This document shows, in pieces, positions 1-9,310 of a stretch of DNA of 27,500 bases. Source of the stretch: Symbiodinium natans (lineage: Eukaryota; Sar; Dinophyceae; Suessiales; Symbiodiniaceae). Both the position numbers and the translations under genes were made by a program. Below the pieces are notes generated by a model. That model saw only the letters and a list, made by a program, of their open reading frames with translations. It searched no databases and was not told the origin of the DNA. Position 1 is the first letter of the stretch. Each line of letters opens with the position of its first letter. The DNA is taken from NCBI GenBank assembly GCA_905221605.1, contig CAJNDS010001524.1:1-27500 (forward strand). Reading direction: 5' to 3'.

Positions 1-849
1 CCCTAAGATTTTGGGTTCAATTTTTGCTCCAAAGAGTCAAATCGCAAGCCCTGGTCCCTAAGATTTGGGGCCCAGTTTTTGCTCCAAAGAGTCAAATCGC
101 AAGCCCTGGTCCCTAAGATTTTGGGTTCATTTTTGCTCCAAAGAGTGACATCGCAAGCCCTTGTCCCTAAGATTTTGGGCCCAGTTTTTGGTTCAAAGAG
201 TCAAATCGCAAGCCCTGGTCCCTAAGATTTTGGGTCCAATTTTGCTCCAAAGAGTCAAACCGCAAGCCCTGGTCCCTAAGATTGGGGGCCCAGTTTTTGC
301 TCCAAAGAGTCAAATCGCAAACCCTGCTCCCTAAGATTTTGGGCCCAGTTTTTGCTCCAAAGAGTCAAATCGCAAGCCCTGGTCCCTAAGACTTTGGGTT
401 CAATTCTGCTCCAAAGAGTGACATCGCAAGCCCTGGTCCCTAAGATTTGGGGCCCAGTTTTTGCGCCAAAGAGTAAAATCGCAAGCCCTGGTCCCTTAGA
501 TTTTTGGGTCGATTTTTGCTCCAAAGAGTCAAATCGCGAGCCCTGGTCCCTAAGTTTTCGGGGTCGATTTGTGCTCCACAGAGTCAAATCGCAAGCCCTG
601 GTCCCTAAGATTTCGGGGTCGATTTGTGCTCCACGGAGTCAAATTGCAAGCTCTGGTCCCTAAGATTTTGGGCCCAGTATTTGCTCCAAAAGGTGAAATC
701 GCAAGCCCCGGTCTTTAAGATTTTGGGCTCATTTCTTGCTCCAAAGAGTAACATCGCAAGCCCTGGTCCCTAAGATTTTGGAATCGATTTTTGCTCCAAA
801 GAGTCAGATCGCAAGCCCTGGTCCTAAAATGTTGGGCTCAAGTTTTGCT
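1..849. repeat. 55-bp tandem satellite, about 15 copies
   Basis: Units start near 1, 56, 111, 165, 220, 274, 329, 384, 438 and onward, so the period is 53-56 bp and usually 55. Each unit opens with CCCTAAGATTTTGGG and carries the box CTCCAAAGAGTCAAATCGCA. Changes are mostly substitutions and single-base T-run indels. The array runs off the left edge of the window and ends in a partial unit at about 822-849, where it abuts pyrimidine-rich DNA directly. Open frames of about 100 codons exist on both strands (276-587 minus, 352-663 plus). They are artefacts of stop-poor repetition and show no coding constraint. I do not recognise the family. Confidence 0.93.
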
Positions 850-850
850 T

Positions 851-1480
851 TTCCCTTCTCTTCTGCTTCCTTTTAACTGATAAAACACAAGAAAGGAACT
901 CATATGATAAAGCAGTGGAAAGGTAAGCAGAGGGTGACTCCTTGCGCGTGAGCCTTTCCATAATACTCCATCATATTCATCCTCTCGGCCTATCTCTTCT
1001 GTTCCTTTCCTTACTCTTCTCCTTCTCATAGTTCTTCCTTTTTGTTTTTCTCATTTCGAAAAGAAAGACGGAAGGGAGAAACAAGGGAGAGAGAATAGAT
1101 AAAGAAGAGTGCCATCTTCTCTGCGCCTTGTTTTGTCTCTCCCTCTTCTCTATTCATCTGTCTTCTATTCTCTTCCTTGCTCTTCCCATTAAATATACAA
1201 TCCTTGGTATCTCTCCTCTCTCCTTCTCTCTTCCTCCAACAGATGTGCTTTTGGATCGTTTTCTGCATCTTCAAGCGAGAAAAAAGGACACAGACTGCGA
1301 TTAAAAGGGACGCCCATGTTGGATTGGCAGCAAGCCCAGCTGATGCTCATGATTCTCTCTCTTTCCCTACACATGGGCGATGGAACGGGTGTCCTTTTCA
1401 ATCGTTTTCTGCATCTTCAAGAGAAACAGGGACACCCCACAAGAAGGAAAAGCAACATAAGAGATAGGGAGGGAAATTGA
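851..1480. repeat. Long repeat copy 1 (about 630 bp)
   Basis: Nearly colinear with 1761-2363. The offset is 910-913 bp in the left part and 883 bp after an internal gap near 1120. It contains an internal echo: ATCGTTTTCTGCATCTTCAA occurs at about 1256 and again at about 1404. A short inverted repeat, GGGTGTCC/GGACACCC, flanks the second echo. Divergence from copy 2 is low, with only scattered substitutions, so the duplication looks recent relative to the other units in the block. Confidence 0.88.
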
Positions 1481-1760
1481 CCCTTTCCTCTCTTCTTATC
1501 TGCTATTTTTCTTATTCGCTTCAAAAAGCAACATAAGGGAAAGGGGATTTCCTGAAGAGGAGAGAGGGAACCTATCTGTGAAAAGCAAGAATGGTTTTTT
1601 TCTAGTTCGAAAGGGAATAGGGAGAGACAAGGGAGAGATGATATGTACAGCTTTGCGCCTTATTTTGTGATTCCGTCTCCTTGCTTCCTGTCTCTTCTAT
1701 TCCTTGCAGCACGCTTCGGGAAACATAGCATCCTTGTTATCTTTCCTCTCTCACTTCCCT

Positions 1761-2363
1761 TTCCCTTCTCTTCTTCCGCTTCCTTTTAACTGATAAAACA
1801 CAAGAAAGGAACTCATATGATAAAGCAGTGAAAAGGTAAGCAGAGGGTGACTCCTTGCGCGTGAGCCTTTCCATAATACTCCATCATATTCATCCTCTCG
1901 GCCTATCTCTTCTGTTCCTTTCCTTACTCTTCTCCTTCTCATAGTTCTTCCTTTTTGTTTTCTCATTTCGAAAAGAAAGAGGGAAGGGAGAAACAAGGGA
2001 GAGAGAATAGATAAAGAAGAGCGCCATCTTCTCTATTCATCTGTCTTCTATTCTCTTCCTTGCTCTTCCCATTAAATATGCAATCCTTGGTATCTCTCCT
2101 CTCTCCTTCTCTCTTCCTCCAACAGATGTGCTTTTGGATCGTTTTCTGCATCTTCAAGCGAGAAAAAAGGACACAGAATGCGATTAAAAGGGACGCCCAT
2201 GTTGGATTGGCAGCAAGCCCAGCTGATGCTCATGATTCTCTCTCTTTCCCTACATATGGGCGATGGAACGGGTGTCCTTTTCAATCGTTTTCTGCATCTT
2301 CAAGAGAAAAAGGGACACCCCACAAGAAGGAAAAGTAACATAAGAGATAGGGAGGGAAATTGA
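1761..2363. repeat. Long repeat copy 2 (about 603 bp)
   Basis: Second close copy of 851-1480. It lacks 29 bp that copy 1 carries at 1123-1151, between direct copies of TCTTCTCT, and has one T less in a T-run. The two copies diverge abruptly after the shared GGGAAATTGA (1471 and 2354). Downstream, copy 2 continues into CCCTTTCCTCTCTTC, which copy 1 also has after a shorter junction. Confidence 0.88.
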
Positions 2364-2399
2364 AGAACTCCTCATTGTACTTGGTCATTCCCTTTCCTC

Positions 2400-3440
2400 T
2401 CTTCTTATCTGCCCATTTTCTGTGCGCCTTGTTTTGTCTCCCCCTCTTCTCCCATCATCTCTCTTCTGGTCTTTTCTTTGCTCTTCCCATTAAAAATGCA
2501 ACCCTTTTTATGTCTCCTCTCTCCTTCTCTCTCCCTCCTCTTCTCCTGTTCCCTTCTAAACGACAAAAACGCAAGAAAGGAAGAATAAGAGGGGAATGGA
2601 GGCCCTGTTCCTTTTCCTCTTTCAATGGATGGGGGAAGTGGGCGGAGTTGGCCCCTTGCCCGTACACCCTCCCCATGCTTCAGCAAACCCCTCCTCTCGC
2701 CCTATCGCCTCTGTTTTTTCCTTGTGCCCAAACGGAAAACGAAAACGGGTTCCTGTATATGTTCATTGTCCTTCCTTTTGTTTTTTTATTTCACAGGGAA
2801 AAGAACCAGAGAAGAGGAAGATAAGAACGAGAGGTGAGATGAAAACGGCACCATCTTCTCTTTGCTTTATTTTTGCACCTCCCTCTCCTGTCTTAATTTC
2901 TCTTCCACTCTTTTTTTCCATTGCTCTTCCCATAATATTGCATTCCTTTTGATAACTCACAGGAAATTAAAATGGCCTCCTTGTTGTCTCTCCTCTCTCA
3001 CTTCCCTTTCCCTTCTCTCCTTCTGTTTCCTTTTAATTTTAACTGATAAAACACAAGAAAGGAGCTTGTAAAATCAAGCAGTGGAAGGGTAAGCAGAAGG
3101 TGACTCCTTGTGCGTGGACCTTTGCCGTACTTCACCATACCCCTCTTTTCGGCCTATCTCTTCGGCTCTTTTCCTAACCCTTCTTCTTTTCATCTTTCTT
3201 TTTGTTTTTCTCATTTCGAAAAGACAGAGGGAACGGAGAGATAAGGGAGAGAGGATAGATAAAGAAGAGTACCATCTTCTTTGCGCCTTGTTTTATCTCT
3301 CTTCTATTCTTTTCTTGGCTCTTCCCATGAAAATCGTGTTCCTCTTATCTTTCCCTCCTTCTCTCCCTTCTCTTCTCCTCACGAGAGCCTTCGACTTTAG
3401 GATTGAGGAGAAAAAGAGAAGAGAAAAGAGGAACTACCTG
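2400..3440. repeat. Two further diverged units of the pyrimidine-rich repeat
   Basis: Unit 3 (about 2400-2990) and unit 4 (about 3001-3440) keep the order seen in copies 1 and 2: a GATAAAACACAAGAAAGGA-like box, a TGACTCCTTG or GCCCCTTGCCCGTAC box, a TTTTTCTCATTTCGAAAAG-like box, a CCATCTTCTCTTTGC box, then CTCTTCCCATTAA. Both have many substitutions and indels relative to copies 1 and 2. The similarity stops near 3440; 3441-3540 is unmatched sequence leading into the telomere mosaic. Confidence 0.65.
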
Positions 3441-3480
3441 GTTCTTGTTCCTGAGGCCTCCATAGTACGACTGACGTGAC

Positions 3481-3860
3481 AGCAGCGTACCGTCGTGGAA
3501 ACGTGTATGGCTATAAGAAAACCCGAGTCCCAGCTTCCAAATAGACCCTATTTAAGCCACCCACGGGGGGGCGGGGGGGTTTTAAGTGTTTCAGGTTTAA
3601 GGGTTTTGGGGGGGGTTCGGGGGCTTAGGGGCTTAAGGATTTAGCGCCTTAGCACACCTGGCCCTAAGCTCCCCCCCCAAGAAAACATACAATACACAAT
3701 AATAATCAGAACAAGAAGAATATTAATAACAATGATATTGACAATAACAATAACAATAATCATCATAGCAATAATCATCCAGCAAACAAAACCGAACCCT
3801 TAAACCAAACTACGAAGCCTAGGACGCGAAGCACAAAACAGAGCCCTGCACTTTAAACCC
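3481..3860. other. Junction region with G/C-run hairpin and AAT/AAC-rich tract
   Basis: Transition between the satellite compartment and the telomere mosaic. G-runs at about 3567-3585 and 3607-3620 and a C-run at about 3672-3679 flank degenerate telomere-like words. CTTAGGG and CCCTAAG on either side could pair as an imperfect hairpin at about 3615-3679. From about 3683 to 3782 the plus strand is an imperfect AAT/AAC/ATC tract (ACAATAACAATAACAATAAT). No gene seen. Confidence 0.6.
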
Positions 3861-3932
3861 TGACCCGCAGCCCTAAACCCCAAACCTTAAACCTAAACCC
3901 CAAACCCCAAACCCCAAACCCTAAACCCTCAA
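3861..3932 (-). repeat. Degenerate CCCTAAA telomere-type block
   Basis: Runs of CCCTAAACCCCAAACC with frequent CCCCAAA variants. This is the complement of TTTAGGG. It is followed by a short direct duplication, ACAACTCCGCCAGACCCC, at about 3949-3972. Confidence 0.85.
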
Positions 3933-4050
3933 CACCCACAACTCCGCCAGACCCCACAACTCCGCCAGACCCCTGGTCTCCCTGGCCAACTGCAGCGATC
4001 GAAGGCCGATGAAGGACCACGGGCACCTTGGGACGGCACGCAGCCCCTTG

Positions 4051-4140
4051 GGTTTAGGGTTTAGGGTTTAGGGTTTAGGGTTTAGGGTTTAGGGTTTAGG
4101 GTTTAGGGTTTAGGGTTTAGGGTTTAGGGTTTAGGGTTTA
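4051..4140 (+). repeat. Interstitial (TTTAGGG)n array, about 12.5 perfect units
   Basis: Perfect TTTAGGG heptamers run from 4053 to 4140 with sharp, non-degenerate edges (CCTTGGG on the left, TTTAGCCC on the right). Loss of variants suggests recent seeding or expansion compared with the decayed blocks nearby. The G-rich strand has G-quadruplex potential. Confidence 0.97.
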
Positions 4141-4549
4141 GCCCTTCGGATGGGACCCAGAGAGCCCAATACCCTTACGCAAGAAATATACAGTAAATTA
4201 TGATGTGAATGTTTTATTATTCCTTACTTCAGGGGTACTAGGGATTCATTCACTCATTTAAGCACGAAACATTTACAACCAGCAGATTGATTTTTGCTTT
4301 CTTGCGTTTGTTCTCAAGATGCTCTTGCTCGTGCTACAGTTGGTCGATTTTGGTACTCTTCCTTTGCCACGTACTTTTGCATGTCCCTACTAACTCATTT
4401 GTCTGTAATTGCGTGTGTGCTAATTTAATTTGAGTTGATTGAATATGCATATATGCACATATAAATTAAACTACGTACACACACACATACGTCAACAACA
4501 AAGATTTACCAGGAATCAAGAAAAATGCTACGTCAATCCACAATACAGA
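4141..4549. other. AT-rich unique sequence between two telomere arrays
   Basis: About 410 bp without tandem structure, apart from a short CA run (4479-4489) and an ATGCATATATGCAC near-palindrome at about 4445. It is noticeably more AT-rich than its neighbours. No open frame or RNA gene is recognisable. Confidence 0.5.
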
Positions 4550-4581
4550 GGGTTTAGGGTTTAGGGTTTAGGGTTTAGGGT
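4550..4581 (+). repeat. (TTTAGGG)4 block
   Basis: Four perfect TTTAGGG units followed by GTGGTTTG. It bounds the AT-rich segment 4141-4549, which is therefore bracketed by same-orientation telomere arrays. Confidence 0.93.
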
Positions 4582-5150
4582 GGTTTGTTTCCAGGGTTCT
4601 GTAAGGTTCTCGGAGGATTTGAAAAAGGGGAGGGGGGGTTGGGGAACACTTTGGGGGTCTTGCCCGAAAACTTCGGCATAGCCCTAAATCTTTCGGGGCT
4701 TAGCTTTGGGGCATCGGGGCTTAAGGTTAGGAGGCTTTGGGTCTAGGCTTCAGGGCTTTAGGGCTTTGTCTTGTAACAGTCGCCATGCACTAAGACTTCG
4801 ACTATACAGTGAAAAGGTTAGCGCCGCTCGTAGGCGCAGCCGCCATGCGTGCAGGGTAGTGGTGTTTGTGATCCCTAGTGTGTCTCTGCGCAGGGCGGAG
4901 TGGTTTGAGCGAGGCCTAAGAAGCATGGGAAGGGGGACCACGTGGGAGCTTTTGGGCCTAAGAAGTATGGGAAGGGGGGGCCACGTGGGAGTTTTTGTGA
5001 CTACTCAATCCGTCAGAGCGAAGGCAGCGTCGGCTTAAGTGCCCTGACCCACACTCCTTGCTGATTCGGAAGTGGGCTTTGATACCCAGTGCTCGGAGCA
5101 GGAAGCGGAAATACCAGGCATCCATTATCTGTGGAGGTGCTTGTCCCCTG
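4582..5150. other. GC-rich unique sequence with a 42-bp tandem duplication
   Basis: The left part (4620-4770) is G/T-rich with decayed GGCTTTAGGG-like words. At 4913-4996 a 42-bp unit beginning GGCCTAAGAAGCATGGGAAG is present twice in tandem, and the second copy has small substitutions. A 110-codon plus-strand frame (4706-5038) spans the duplication, which keeps frame only because 42 is a multiple of 3. Its product (many Arg, Gly, Ser) resembles nothing I know, so I do not call it a gene. Confidence 0.5.
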
Positions 5151-5151
5151 A

Positions 5152-5217
5152 AACCCTAAGCCCTAAACCCCAAACCCGAAAACAATAAACCCGAAAACCC
5201 TAAACCCTGAACCCGAG
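5152..5217 (-). repeat. Degenerate CCCTAAA block
   Basis: CCCTAAGCCCTAAACCCC and CCCGAAAACAATAAACCC variants. It faces the opposite-orientation block at 5311-5398, about 95 bp away. Confidence 0.85.
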
Positions 5218-5310
5218 TTTTTGTGTTTTTTAAGGGACAGGTGAAGACACAGGAATGGAAGACATGTAGCTTCTCCCTGAGGAGGCTACCGGACCCTGGG
5301 TTGAAGCTTC

Positions 5311-5398
5311 TTAGGGTTTAGGATTTGGGGTTTAGGGTAGGGTTTAGGGTTCAGGGTTCAGGGTTTAGGGTTCAGGTTTTAGGGTTTAGGGCTAGAGT
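5311..5398 (+). repeat. Degenerate TTTAGGG block
   Basis: Mixture of TTTAGGG, TTCAGGG, TTTGGGG and shortened GTAGGG units. The density of variants marks it as an old, decaying array. Confidence 0.87.
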
Positions 5399-6384
5399 CT
5401 AGAGCCTGTCAGAAGATGCGTGGAGGGTGGATTTAGGGCTTAGGGGTTTAGGGAATGTTCTCCCTCTTTGCGGAGCGGCAATCAGTACAGGGCATAATGC
5501 TTTGGGCTCAGGGTTCGGGGCTCAAGACATGTCCTGTGTAGTCAATACCCCTCAACCCTATAAACCCGAAACCCTAAACCCCAAACCCCAAACAGTCCAG
5601 GCGTCTGATACAGCAACGGCATGGGCAGAATGTCCAGCATGCACAGGGTCGCGGAAACCTCGATCGCGTGTGCTGCAATAAAGAGAGAGAGGAAGACCCT
5701 CAACATAACCTTGCCGCGCTTACCCCAGATGCAAACCATGGGTGGATCACAATGACCCTAAACCCTAAACCCCAAACCCAAAACCCTAAACCCAAACCCT
5801 AAACCCAGAGACGCCAAAAACATCTCATGCGAACTCAGCGACGACATACGCCACGAGCCAGAAGATCATCGCTTGCGGCCAGCCGCACTGGAAAAAAAGC
5901 GACACCACCTTCCACCTCACACATTCGCAACGTGCAGAACCCTAAGCCCTAAACCCTAAACCCTAAACCCTAAACCCTAAACCCGAGGGATGAAAAGATC
6001 CATGGGCCAGGGTTAAGGGTTTCGGTTTTGTCTTAGGACATTCGACTTGAGTTCAAGGCCCAGGGGATTGGAGATGCCGGTTTGTTCGAGCTTCCCCTTG
6101 GCCCTATCTGAACTGTATAAGGGTTTGAAGCTTAGGGTAGGGTGTGCTTCTTTTTTTGTACTTTACTCACAGATCAGGGTTGAAGTCTAGGGGGTAGGGT
6201 GTACTTCATTTTTGTGCCTTGCAAACCATGAAAGAATCAGGTCCCAACCCCGCCGCCACCCCCCCACCCAGCCCAACAACAAAAACTCCAGTGAAGGGTG
6301 AGGCCTTACACAGTGTTCTAGCCCGAAAAACCCCGTCGTGAGGACTGCATGTGGCCTTGATCGACAGATACTTGTGCAGTTTGG
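5399..6384. repeat. Unique sequence interleaved with three CCCTAAA blocks
   Basis: Three C-rich-strand blocks lie at 5553-5594 (CCCGAAA/CCCCAAA variants), 5755-5808 (CCCTAAA with CCCAAAA) and 5938-5987 (five near-perfect CCCTAAA units). Between them are 150-400 bp stretches of unrelated sequence with no repeats shared among them. Frames at 5427-5681 (plus) and 5542-5739 (minus) overlap one of these blocks and are not credible genes. Confidence 0.8.
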
Positions 6385-6552
6385 GGTGTGGGGCTTCGGG
6401 TTTAGGAATTTAGGGTTTATAGGGTTTAAGGGTAGGCTTATAATGAACCCTAAACGCCCAACGGACCCCTTTAAGGTCCACGGTTGAACAAACACATGAT
6501 TCGAGGGCGAGGGATGGAACAGATTCCCTTGCTCTGAGGTCTCAAGCCTTGC
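6385..6552. repeat. Decayed TTTAGGG block and short unique spacer
   Basis: At about 6385-6440 the plus strand reads as decayed telomere words (GGGTTTAGGAATTTAGGG, TTTATAGGGTTTAAGGG). A spacer to 6552 shows nothing recognisable. A minus-strand frame (6187-6495) reads through the decayed block and is probably spurious. Confidence 0.65.
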
Positions 6553-6696
6553 GTTTAGGGTTTAGGGTTTAGGGTTTAGGGTTTAGGGTTTAGGGTTTAG
6601 GGTTTAGGGTTTAGGGTTTAGGGTTTAGGGTTTAGGGTTTGGGGTTTAGGGTCTAGGGTCTAGGGTCTAGGGTCTAGGGTCTAGGGTCTAGGGTTT
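6553..6696 (+). repeat. (TTTAGGG)n array ending in a pure (TCTAGGG)6 block
   Basis: About 12 perfect TTTAGGG units from 6553, one TTTGGGG and one TTTAGGG, then exactly six TCTAGGG units (6652-6693) before TTTACGGG. Segregation of the variant into one contiguous homogeneous block, rather than scattering, indicates local expansion of a mutated unit by slippage or unequal exchange. Confidence 0.96.
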
Positions 6697-7191
6697 ACGG
6701 GCTGTTCGGTTGTTGTTAGGCCTTAGGGCTTGCTTGGGTCTTTTGTTGGGGGCGCCTGCGCCCGCACAGACCCAAACCCCAAACCCCAAAGCCTGAACCC
6801 CAAACCCGAAACCTGAGCCGGAGCCCCAAACCCTAAACCCTAAACCCTGAAGACCCTAAAGTTGGGATGTTCCCGGCTAAGGACTGTTCGTAAAGCACGA
6901 AAGAATCTGCGAATCCGCCGGGAGTTACCCTAAACCCTGAACCCTCAAGGAGCTTAATTGCCCTTGCTTGGCCGTGAACAAGGGGGACCTTTGGACGAGG
7001 GGGCGGAGGGGTTAGGGTTGAGATACCCTAAACCCTAAACCCTGAACCCCAAACCCCAAACCCCAAACCCTAAAGCTTAGGATTTTGGGGTTGGGTGGGA
7101 AACATTTGGCTGGATTCCGGGCTCCGGCCCGACCTCCCAGATGTCCACCACGTGTGCGACACGAACACCTGAAGCATGCAAGGCCGATGTG
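6697..7191. repeat. Unique spacers with degenerate CCCTAAA blocks
   Basis: C-rich blocks lie at about 6771-6858 (mostly CCCCAAA, CCCGAAA, CCTGAGCC variants), 6927-6953 (short) and 7024-7076 (CCCTAAA then CCCCAAA). The intervening sequence is GC-rich and unrecognised. A short stretch at about 7106-7165 (GGCTGGATTCCGGGCTCC, then CACGTGTGCGACAC) weakly resembles the dispersed module described at 16812. Confidence 0.75.
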
Positions 7192-7274
7192 GAGGTTTAG
7201 GGTTTAGGGTTTGGGGTTTAGGGTTTAGGGTTTAGGGCTTAGGGCTTAGGGCTTAGGGTTTAGGGCTTAGGGTA
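7192..7274 (+). repeat. TTTAGGG block with CTTAGGG variants
   Basis: TTTAGGG units with one TTTGGGG, then three consecutive CTTAGGG units, TTTAGGG, and a final CTTAGGG. As at 6652, a variant heptamer is locally clustered. Confidence 0.93.
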
Positions 7275-7489
7275 TCTCAGAAATGTTGCAGGATTGGCCG
7301 GCGTGGGCAAATCCTAAACTTGAATAAGCTCCTACACACCCCAAAACCTAAGCCCCAACCCCTACAGAAGCCAAAAACTCATAAGCCTATAGCCCTAAAC
7401 CAAAAAACTCACGCTAGACATCGCAAGCCAGAAATCTCTGACATGCACGCTGCCCCTCAAAGCACGGCGTCACACGCAAACAAACAAGC
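7275..7489. other. Spacer with decayed CCCTAAA words
   Basis: About 215 bp of spacer. The stretch 7331-7410 contains CCCCAAAACCTAAGCCCC and CCCTAAACC remnants. Nothing else recognisable before the CA tract. Confidence 0.5.
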
Positions 7490-9310
7490 ACGCACATAGA
7501 CATAGACACACACACACACAATCACCCACACACACACACACACAATCACACAAAAACACAAAAAACACACACAAAAAACACACACACACACAAAAACACA
7601 CAAAACCACACACAAACACAGAAACACACAAGCACACAAACACACACACACACACAGAGTCACAATCACACACACACACACAAACAAACAAACAAACAAG
7701 CAAGCAAACAAACAAACAAACAAACACGAACACACGAAACACACGAACACACAAACACACACACACACACACAAACACACATTTGCACAAACACGCAAAA
7801 CGCACAAGCACACGCACACACACACACACACACATGGTGTGTGTGTGTGTGTGTGTGTCTGTCTCTGTGTCTGTCTGTGTCTGCGTCTGTGTCTGTGTCT
7901 CCTGTGCCTGTGTCTCCTGTGCCTGTGCCCGTGCCTGTGCCTGTGGCTGTGGCTGTGTTTGTGCCTGTGTCTGTGTCTTGTGCGCGTTTTTGTTTTGTTG
8001 TTTTTTTGTGTTTGTGTATCTGTTTGTGCGTTGTGTGTGCGCGTGTGTCTTGTGTGTGCCGGTGTGTCTTGTGCGTGTGTGTGTGTGTGTGTGTGTCTTG
8101 TGTGTGTGTGTGTGTGTTTTTTTTGTGTGTGTGTGTGTGTGTTTGTTTTGTGTGTGTGTGTGTGTGATTGTGTGTGCGTGTGATTGTGATTGTGTGTGTG
8201 TGTGATTCTGATTGCGTGTGTGATTGTGATTGTGTGTGTGTGCGTGTGTGATTGTGATGTGTGTGTGTGTGTGCGTGATTGTGTGTGTGTGTATGATTGT
8301 GTGTGTGTGTGTGTCTGTGTGACATTGTGTGTGTGTGTGTGTCTGTGTGACTTTGTGTGTGTGTGTGTGTGTGGGTGATTGTGTGTGTGTGTGTGATTGT
8401 GTGTGTGTGTGTGTGTGTTTGTTTTGTGTGTGTGTGTGATTGTGTGTGTGTGATTGTGATTGTGTGGTGTTGTGTGATATGATTGCGAGTGTGTGATTGG
8501 CATGTGCGGTGTGTGTGTGTTGGTGTGGGTGTGTGCCGTGTGTGATTGTGTTGTGTGTCTGCGCGTGATTGTGTGTGTGTGTGTGGGCGTAGTGGTGTGT
8601 GTGTGTGTGTGGTGTGTGCGTGTGATGCGGTGTGTGTTGTGTGTGTGTGTTGATTGAGTGGATCGGTTTGTGTGTGTGTGAGATTGTGTGTTGTTGGGTG
8701 TGATGGGTGTGATGTGTGTTGTCTCTGTGTGTTGGGTGTGATTGTGTGTTGTGTGACTGTGAGATATTGTTTGTGGTGTGTGTGGGTGATTGTGTGTGTG
8801 TTGTGATGTGTGTGGTGTGGTTGAATTGTGCGTGTGTGATTGTGTTGTGTGTGATGTGTGTGTGGGTGAATTTTGATTGTGTGTGTGTGGGTGCGATTGT
8901 GATTGTGTGTGTGTGTGCGTGATTGTGTGTGTGTGTGTATGATTGTGTGTGTGTGTGTGACATTGTGTGTGTGTGTGTCTGTGTGACTTTGTGTGTGTGT
9001 GTGTGTGCGTGGGTGTGTGTGTGTGCGTGTGATTGCGTGTGTGTGATTGTGACTCTGTGTGTGTGTGTGAGATTGTGCGTGTGTGCGTGTGTGATTGTGT
9101 GTGTGTGTGTCTCGGTGTGTGTGTGTGTGTGTGATTGTGCTGTTTGTGATTGTGTGTGTGTGTGTGTGTGTATGTGTGTGTGTGTGTGTGATTGTGTGCG
9201 TGTGATTGTGTGTGTGTGTGTGTGTGCGTGATTGTTGTGTGTGTGTGTATATTGAGTGTGTGTGTGTGCGTGTGTGAGTGTATTATGTGTGTTGCGTGTG
9301 TTGTGTGCGT
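7490..9310. repeat. 1.8-kb imperfect CA/TG tract with a strand switch
   Basis: From 7490 to about 7833 the plus strand is (CA)n with AAAC and CAAA interruptions; 7681-7728 is a CAAA island. At 7834-7836 it switches through ATG into (GT)n and stays TG-rich to about 9310, with GATT, CTGTGTCTG and TTTTG interruptions. The switch forms a perfect 19-bp hairpin (7815-7833 with 7837-7855, loop ATG). Long frames on both strands here (up to 497 codons at 7470-8963 minus) are translations of the dinucleotide and are not genes. The tract is Z-DNA-prone. Confidence 0.97.

Larger units (their letters stand above)
850..3480. repeat. Pyrimidine-rich block of long diverged tandem repeats
   Basis: The plus strand is strongly C+T rich, with recurring words such as CTCTCTCCTTCTCTC and short purine islands (GAAAAGAAAG). 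A landmark, AACTGATAAAACACAAGAAA, recurs at 875, 1788, about 2559 (diverged) and 3041. A second landmark, GCGCCTTGTTTTGTCTC, recurs near 1123, 2424 and 3288. The block is therefore built of related units about 0.4-0.9 kb long, with copies 1 and 2 close and the later ones diverged. Several 60-150 codon frames exist on both strands (for example 2360-2824 plus) but read as low-complexity Ser/Leu/Phe or Arg/Lys/Glu. I see no promoter or splice pattern that argues for a gene. Confidence 0.85.

Noticed and set aside
822-850. Resemblance of GTTGGGCTCAAG at 831-842 to the dinoflagellate spliced leader 3' end (TTGGCTCAAG)
   Set aside because: It is part of the 55-bp satellite, has an extra G, lacks the leader's 5' part and has no tandem leader-gene structure. 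It is not usable as lineage evidence.
7457-8963. 348- and 497-codon minus-strand frames and several plus-strand frames
   Set aside because: They are translations of (CA)n/(GT)n as Thr-His and Cys-Val. Overlapping open frames on both strands at the same place show these are artefacts.
7490-9310. CRISPR-like or coding interpretation of the regularly interrupted TG tract
   Set aside because: The interruptions are irregular in spacing and the context is eukaryotic microsatellite DNA. There are no direct repeats with unique spacers.
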